Part shown: one piece after another, positions 59,996-64,000 of the stretch | How positions within the stretch are numbered: the first letter of the stretch is position 1 | Layout of the letters: each line of letters begins with the position of its first letter | Source: Mucilaginibacter limnophilus | GTDB lineage: Bacteria > Bacteroidota > Bacteroidia > Sphingobacteriales > Sphingobacteriaceae | NCBI RefSeq assembly: GCF_004005815.1 | Contig: NZ_SACK01000002.1 | Coordinates: 1-64,000, forward strand | DNA: 64,000 bases | Direction: 5' to 3' | Program-made: the position numbers and the translations under genes | Notes under the pieces: generated by a model | Seen by the model: only the letters and a program-made list of their open reading frames with translations | Told to the model about the DNA's origin: nothing | Database searches by the model: none

Positions 59996-60541
59996 TTAAA
60001 ACGTCTTAACCTGTTCCCAAAAGGCTTTTTTATTCTCGTTGCTGCTCATCATCTCGGCAAAGCCGTAGGTAAACAAAACAGCTATGTTATTATGCGTTGC
60101 ATGCCGATTGAAGGGTACCGATAACCCTTTAGCTACGGCATCTTTTCCTAAAACCAACAATTTTTCAGGTTTAAAGTAACTGCATAACACATTTATGTCG
60201 GCCAAAGCATATAACGCAAGGTTAACAATGGCCACATCATCAAGGCTTAGCTGCTTGCGGGTTAGCGTACTGGTAAGCGCGGCAAGGTGCGCTTCGTCCA
60301 TACATTCAATACCCGGGTAGTGCGCAAGCACCAAAAAGCGCTTATTGTTATTCCCCTTATAATTAAAAGAAATAACTTCCGTTTCTATAGCAGCATCAGG
60401 TATTTCCGCTATAGCGTCAGCAGGTTTCTTAGGTTTTTCAGCAAATAAATGTTTTTCGGCGTTCAGCAGGTAAACATCATCCTGAAACAGGAAACGGAAG
60501 GCAGCCGGATTCTCAACTTTCACTTTAACAATTTTTAACAA
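59996..60541 (-). CDS. Conserved hypothetical protein upstream of rdgB
   Basis: This 181-residue cytoplasmic protein has no signal peptide and no family I can name. Recognisable stretches are NNKRFLVLAHYPGIECMDEA, LSLDDVAIVNLALYALADIN and LLVLGKDAVAKGLSVPFNRH, followed by VLFTYGFAEMM. The alternation of strands and helices with a central LLVLG turn resembles a uracil-glycosylase-like or Rossmann-type fold, but that is only an impression. The gene is 2 bases upstream of rdgB, so the pair is co-transcribed. A role in nucleotide or DNA metabolism is a guess from that neighbour. Confidence 0.65.
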   Translation of the reverse strand: MLKIVKVKVENPAAFRFLFQDDVYLLNAEKHLFAEKPKKPADAIAEIPDAAIETEVISFNYKGNNNKRFLVLAHYPGIECMDEAHLAALTSTLTRKQLSLDDVAIVNLALYALADINVLCSYFKPEKLLVLGKDAVAKGLSVPFNRHATHNNIAVLFTYGFAEMMSSNENKKAFWEQVKTF

Positions 60542-60649
60542 AAGTAACCAAACGCTTTAAAGCTTTATGGGCATATTAGCGTAATAATTTCCGTCAGGAA
60601 TATTTAAATCGGTAATTAACAAATTTTTACCGAAATTCGTGATTTTTTA

Positions 60650-60667
60650 CAGGGATAATGTTCCCTG
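60650..60667. promoter_or_regulatory. Inverted repeat CAGGGA-N6-TCCCTG upstream of surA-type gene
   Basis: The 6-base arms at 60650-60655 and 60662-60667 are perfectly complementary and lie about 22 bases before the start codon at 60690. It could be a small operator or leader hairpin; no regulator is known for it. Confidence 0.35.
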
Positions 60668-60689
60668 CATAATTGAGTAAATAAGATAC

Positions 60690-62069
60690 ATGAGAAAGAT
60701 AGGTACAGTAGTTTTAGGTTTACTATTATTTGCAACGGCCGGTTATGCCCAAAAACCAGTAATGGTTGATAAGGTGATAGCAGTGGTAGGCAACAGCCCC
60801 ATCCTGCAGTCGGACGTTGAATTTCAATATGCCCGTTATCTTGCCGAGGGTAACCCGGCAAACGACCGTTTAAAATGCCAGATAGCCAAAAACCTGGTTA
60901 GCCAGAAATTACTGGGCCAGCAAGCGGTTATTGACAGTATCCAGGTTAAGGATGAAGAAGTTGATAACGAAGTTGACCGCCGTATGCGCTCTATGATACA
61001 GCGCGCGGGCACCCAGGAGCGTCTTGAAGGATTTCTTGGAAAATCGGTTATCCAATATAAAGATGAGATTCGCCCGGATGTACGTGAACAAATGATAGCC
61101 GGGCGCATGCAGGACAAGATCATCGAAAAATTAAATGTTACTCCACAGGAAGTAAAAGAATATTTTGAAAGCATCCCGAAAGACAGTTTGCCTACTTTTA
61201 ACAAAGAAGTGGAAATAGGCGAGATTGTTTTTCAGCCCAAATTATCAAAAGAGGAAAAAGAGGTTTACAAACAAAAAGCTGAAGAGTTACATTCCCGTGT
61301 TAAGAAAGGCGAGGATTTTGCCGCCCTTGCTCGCTTATACTCACAAGACCCCGGCTCGGCGCCTGAAGGCGGCGACCTTGGCTTTGCCGACCGTAATACT
61401 TTCGTAAAAGAGTTTTCGGCATATGCCTTCAAACTAAAAGCAGGTGAAATATCTCCCGTATTCGAAACCGACTTTGGTTTCCACTTTTTACAGGTAATTG
61501 AGCGCCGCGGCGAGCAGGTGAACGTACGCCACATATTAGTAGTACCCACTACCACGCAAGCCAGCCTTGACAGGGCAAGCCACCTCGCGGACAGCGTTTA
61601 TACCATTATGCAAAAAAACAAAAGTATTGATTTTTCGAGCGCCGCATCTTACTATTCAGATAATAAAGAAACCAAGTTTAATGGCGGCATGATGCTGAAT
61701 ATGGAAAACGTACAAAGCCGTAGCACATTTATTCCAACTGATAAACTTGATCCGCAAATTGCGCTTGTGGTTGATACAATGAAGGTAGGATCAATTTCAA
61801 AGCCGCAGCTGATAACTGAAAAAGATAAAAAGAGCTACAGAATATTCTATCTCAAATCGGTTACTGATGCGCATAAAGCAAGTATTGAAAAGGATTTTCC
61901 GAAACTAAAAGAAGCCGCTTATAACAAAAAAGTTGAGCGCACAGTTAGCGAGTGGTTTGAGCGTAAGCGTAAACAAACATACATCCGTATCGATCCTAAA
62001 TATTCATCATGTGGTGAACTTGCGGGATGGAACACAGTAACTTCTACAACAGCACAGGCAAAACCCTAA
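60690..62069 (+). CDS. SurA-type peptidyl-prolyl isomerase/chaperone
   Basis: This 459-residue periplasmic protein has a signal peptide (VVLGLLLFATAGYAQ). An N-terminal SurA chaperone region (VDKVIAVVGNSPILQSDVEF, CQIAKNLVSQKLLGQQAVID) precedes two parvulin-type PPIase domains. The first is about 175-280 (EIGEIVFQPKLSKEEKEVYK, FAALARLYSQDPGSAPEGGD, LGFADRNTFVKEFSAYAF, FGFHFLQVIERRGEQV). The second, from VNVRHILVV onward, is less typical. It assists outer-membrane protein folding. An inverted repeat lies upstream at 60650-60667. The MoxR gene follows after 9 bases. Confidence 0.87.
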   Translation: MRKIGTVVLGLLLFATAGYAQKPVMVDKVIAVVGNSPILQSDVEFQYARYLAEGNPANDRLKCQIAKNLVSQKLLGQQAVIDSIQVKDEEVDNEVDRRMRSMIQRAGTQERLEGFLGKSVIQYKDEIRPDVREQMIAGRMQDKIIEKLNVTPQEVKEYFESIPKDSLPTFNKEVEIGEIVFQPKLSKEEKEVYKQKAEELHSRVKKGEDFAALARLYSQDPGSAPEGGDLGFADRNTFVKEFSAYAFKLKAGEISPVFETDFGFHFLQVIERRGEQVNVRHILVVPTTTQASLDRASHLADSVYTIMQKNKSIDFSSAASYYSDNKETKFNGGMMLNMENVQSRSTFIPTDKLDPQIALVVDTMKVGSISKPQLITEKDKKSYRIFYLKSVTDAHKASIEKDFPKLKEAAYNKKVERTVSEWFERKRKQTYIRIDPKYSSCGELAGWNTVTSTTAQAKP

Positions 62070-62078
62070 TTATCTTGT

Positions 62079-63041
62079 ATGCAATACGGTTCAGACGTTG
62101 AAGCAGCCGACGCCTTAAGCCAGGCCTATAAAAAACTACGTGCCGAAATAGGCAAGGTGATAATAGGCCAGGACGAGGTAATTAAATACGTACTGGTATC
62201 CATTTTCAGCAACGGGCATTGCCTGCTTGTTGGGGTACCCGGCCTTGCCAAAACGCTGCTTGTGCAAACCGTAGCACAGGCGCTGCACCTTGATTTTAAA
62301 CGCATACAATTTACTCCTGACCTGATGCCCTCTGACATTATAGGCTCGGAAATATTGGGTGAAGACCGTAATTTTAAATTTATTGCCGGGCCGGTGTTTT
62401 CAAACATCATCCTGGCTGATGAGATAAACCGTACGCCGCCAAAAACGCAGGCAGCGCTGCTTGAGGCTATGCAGGAAAAAGCGGTAACAGCTGCAGGCGT
62501 AACGCACAAATTGTCGCAACCATTTTTTGTACTGGCTACGCAAAACCCTATTGAGCAGGAAGGCACATACCCGTTGCCCGAGGCACAGCTTGACAGGTTT
62601 ATGTTTAACGTTACGCTGAACTATCCGTCGTTTGCCGAAGAATTACAGGTGGTAAAAAATACTACAGGCACTTTAAAAGGGGATGTAATCCCGGTTTTAA
62701 ACGCCCAGCAGATCATATACTTTCAGCAGCTTGTACGCAATATTCCTGTTGCTGATAATGTGCTGGAATATGCCGTTAAGCTGGCGGCCAAAACCCGCCC
62801 TGAAGGCGAATTTGCTACGCCTGAGATCAAACGTCTGTTGAATTGGGGCGCTGGTCCGCGTGCATCGCAATTTTTGGTACTTGGCGCAAAATGCCATGCG
62901 GTTATCAACGGAAAATATTCACCGGATATTGAAGATGTGCAGGCGATAGCCAAACCTATACTAAGCCACCGTATTGTACGCAGCTATCATGCCGAAGCGG
63001 AAGGCCTTTCGGCTGATGCTATAATTGAAAAGTTGTTTTAG
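62079..63041 (+). CDS. MoxR-family AAA+ ATPase
   Basis: This 320-residue ATPase has the Walker A motif GVPGLAKT (52-59) and Walker B ILADEINR (111-118). MoxR signature blocks follow: PKTQAALLEAMQE, FFVLATQNPIEQEGTYPLPE, AQLDRFMFNVTLNYP and the C-terminal sensor region with ASQFLVLGAKCHAVINGKYS. MoxR proteins act as chaperones for assembly of VWA-domain partners, usually encoded next door. Here the next gene is convergent and no VWA gene is in the window. It follows the surA-type gene by 9 bases and is probably co-transcribed. Confidence 0.9.
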   Translation: MQYGSDVEAADALSQAYKKLRAEIGKVIIGQDEVIKYVLVSIFSNGHCLLVGVPGLAKTLLVQTVAQALHLDFKRIQFTPDLMPSDIIGSEILGEDRNFKFIAGPVFSNIILADEINRTPPKTQAALLEAMQEKAVTAAGVTHKLSQPFFVLATQNPIEQEGTYPLPEAQLDRFMFNVTLNYPSFAEELQVVKNTTGTLKGDVIPVLNAQQIIYFQQLVRNIPVADNVLEYAVKLAAKTRPEGEFATPEIKRLLNWGAGPRASQFLVLGAKCHAVINGKYSPDIEDVQAIAKPILSHRIVRSYHAEAEGLSADAIIEKLF

Positions 63042-63054
63042 GTTTTAGTGATTT

Positions 63055-63145
63055 GTGATCAGAGATTAGTTTAATAAGAAATAAAAAAGGCTGGTAAATA
63101 TAATTACCAGCCTTTTTTATGTAATGATGACTAATCTCTGATCAC
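63055..63145. repeat. Nested inverted repeat around a terminator
   Basis: TGATCAGAGATTAGT (63056-63070) and ACTAATCTCTGATCA (63130-63144) are exact reverse complements, one base longer on each side (GTGATC.../...GATCAC). They enclose the terminator at 63083-63118. The right arm continues as degenerate repeats CTAATCTCTGATC, CCAATCTCTAATATC, TGACCATC. Confidence 0.65.
63083..63118. terminator. Bidirectional intrinsic terminator between convergent genes
   Basis: AAAAAAGGCTGGTAA (63083-63097) and TTACCAGCCTTTTTT (63104-63118) are perfectly complementary with a 6-base loop. It lies between the MoxR gene and the convergent gene at 63166, and has A- and T-runs for both directions. Confidence 0.85.
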
Positions 63146-63165
63146 CAATCTCTAATATCTGACCA

Positions 63166-64000
63166 TCAATTCTCCACTGCCGAAAATATCTCAAGTATCA
63201 TATTCCACTTGAAATCTTTGTCGATCTCCCAGATACGTACATAGTTGAAGTTGCTTACAATATTGCCTTTTTTGATACGCGCAGTACCGTGGCTAAAGGC
63301 AAGATCATTACTGCCTGCACGACCTGCATTAACAGTTTCGGCAGTGATGAAAATAGCCTGACTTTCAACAAAGCGCATTACCTGATCCTGACCGGTCATC
63401 GGCTCAAAGCCGGGGAAGTAAAAGCGGCCTTCAGGACTTAAAAATTCTTTGTAGCTGCCCACTGTACTTTTTAATAAGGCGTTGTTGAATTGCCTGTCTG
63501 TAGCCAGAATAATATTCTTTCCTTTAAACGGATCTTTGTTAGGCGCTGCGGCTTTCGAAGCGTCAGGATCTTTTATGTCCTGAATAACCTCTTTTTCAGG
63601 TTCAGGATGCTGTATGCCTGCATCAATCAGCAACTTTAGTTTACCCGAAGCGTCGGTACGCCAAACAGATACGTATTGGCCATAAACCTTGTCTTCTTCA
63701 TTTTTCGAATTTTGGTAAACATATGGCCCAGCAGTAAAAGCCAAATCGCCGTTTGCGGCTATACGGGCTATCTTTGGTTCCCAGGTTAATTTGCCAGGCT
63801 GTTTGTCAATAGTGCCATAAAACTGGTTGATGTTAACGGCATTGGGTTTAAATACAATGCCTTCAGGATCGGCAACAGCTAAAAAACCATCTTTAATGCC
63901 TTTACGGGCTATAAGTTTTTGAAAGTTTTGTTCCGCATCAATAACCGTTTGTACCTGCGCGGCTTTTTGCGCGAAGGTTACTGATTGGAAAGTGATGAAA
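63166..64000 (-). CDS. Secreted NTF2-like (DUF4440-type) protein, partial
   Basis: The reading frame runs from 63166 to the right window edge, with its start outside. The visible part includes the end of a signal peptide (FITFQSVTFAQ) then a SnoaL/DUF4440-like start (QTVIDAEQNFQKLIARKGIK, then DGFLAVADPEG). A second domain follows with LAFTAGPYVYQNSKNEEDKV and VYGQYVSVWRTDASGKLKLL. The C-terminal half reads SQAIFITAETVNAGRAGSND and NVYVRIWEIDKDFKWNMILE-like segments, consistent with a second NTF2-like cone. It may thus be two linked domains. Function is unknown; the usual role is a secreted or periplasmic ligand-binding protein. Confidence 0.8.
   Translation of the reverse strand, partial: FITFQSVTFAQKAAQVQTVIDAEQNFQKLIARKGIKDGFLAVADPEGIVFKPNAVNINQFYGTIDKQPGKLTWEPKIARIAANGDLAFTAGPYVYQNSKNEEDKVYGQYVSVWRTDASGKLKLLIDAGIQHPEPEKEVIQDIKDPDASKAAAPNKDPFKGKNIILATDRQFNNALLKSTVGSYKEFLSPEGRFYFPGFEPMTGQDQVMRFVESQAIFITAETVNAGRAGSNDLAFSHGTARIKKGNIVSNFNYVRIWEIDKDFKWNMILEIFSAVEN

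Noticed and set aside
1-64000. CRISPR arrays, tRNA or rRNA genes
   Set aside because: No regularly spaced repeats and no tRNA/rRNA-like stretches were recognised in reading; a dedicated scan would be needed to exclude a small RNA.

Overview
The window is chromosomal DNA from a Bacteroidota bacterium, most likely Sphingobacteriaceae (Mucilaginibacter- or Pedobacter-like). This rests on two SusC/SusD pairs, an ECF sigma/FecR system, the gliding lipoprotein gene gldB beside nadE, many type II lipoproteins, and promoter elements of the Bacteroidota form TAnnTTTG. The assignment comes from reading protein and DNA motifs; no database was searched.

Layout. (1) 1-8 kb, accessory: an IS3-family end with a frameshifted orfA has cut a putative immunity-protein gene. 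Next come an AHSA1/SRPBCC gene divergent from an ArsR-SRPBCC-DoxX-YdeI operon (shared TGACT/AGTCA palindromes in the spacer), two AraC + RibD_C reductase modules, a UvrA C-terminal relic and a second DoxX gene. (2) 8-14.6 kb: lipoproteins and secreted proteins of unknown function, two small cytoplasmic genes, a TPR protein and a PAS-LuxR regulator. (3) 14.7-25 kb: an ECF sigma gene divergent from fecR-susC-susD-metallophosphoesterase-double SGNH esterase, which looks like a complete uptake and hydrolysis locus. (4) 25-26.6 kb: an AT-rich islet of three small unknown genes. (5) 26.8-30 kb: two tandem NHL-propeller lipoproteins downstream of a bacterial pentameric ligand-gated channel homologue, the most striking gene here. 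(6) 30-45 kb, mostly core: flippase-like LPG_synthase_TM protein, GT2, tag, polA, murF, pgpA, a PQQ-type sugar dehydrogenase, gldB, nadE and a PAP2 phosphatase. (7) 45-56 kb: a second SusC/SusD pair with an AraC regulator, a VOC protein and a two-component system with a periplasmic propeller sensor, but no obvious hydrolase. (8) 56-64 kb: cydAB, rdgB, a SurA-type PPIase, a MoxR ATPase and a partial NTF2-like gene.

The polysaccharide-type loci are each coupled to their own regulation (ECF/FecR for the first, two-component and/or AraC for the second). The left 8 kb is a patchwork of small stress and detoxification families mixed with relics, consistent with gene turnover. Intergenic regions on the right carry several degenerate copies of dispersed palindromic repeats. 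No rRNA, tRNA or CRISPR array was recognised.
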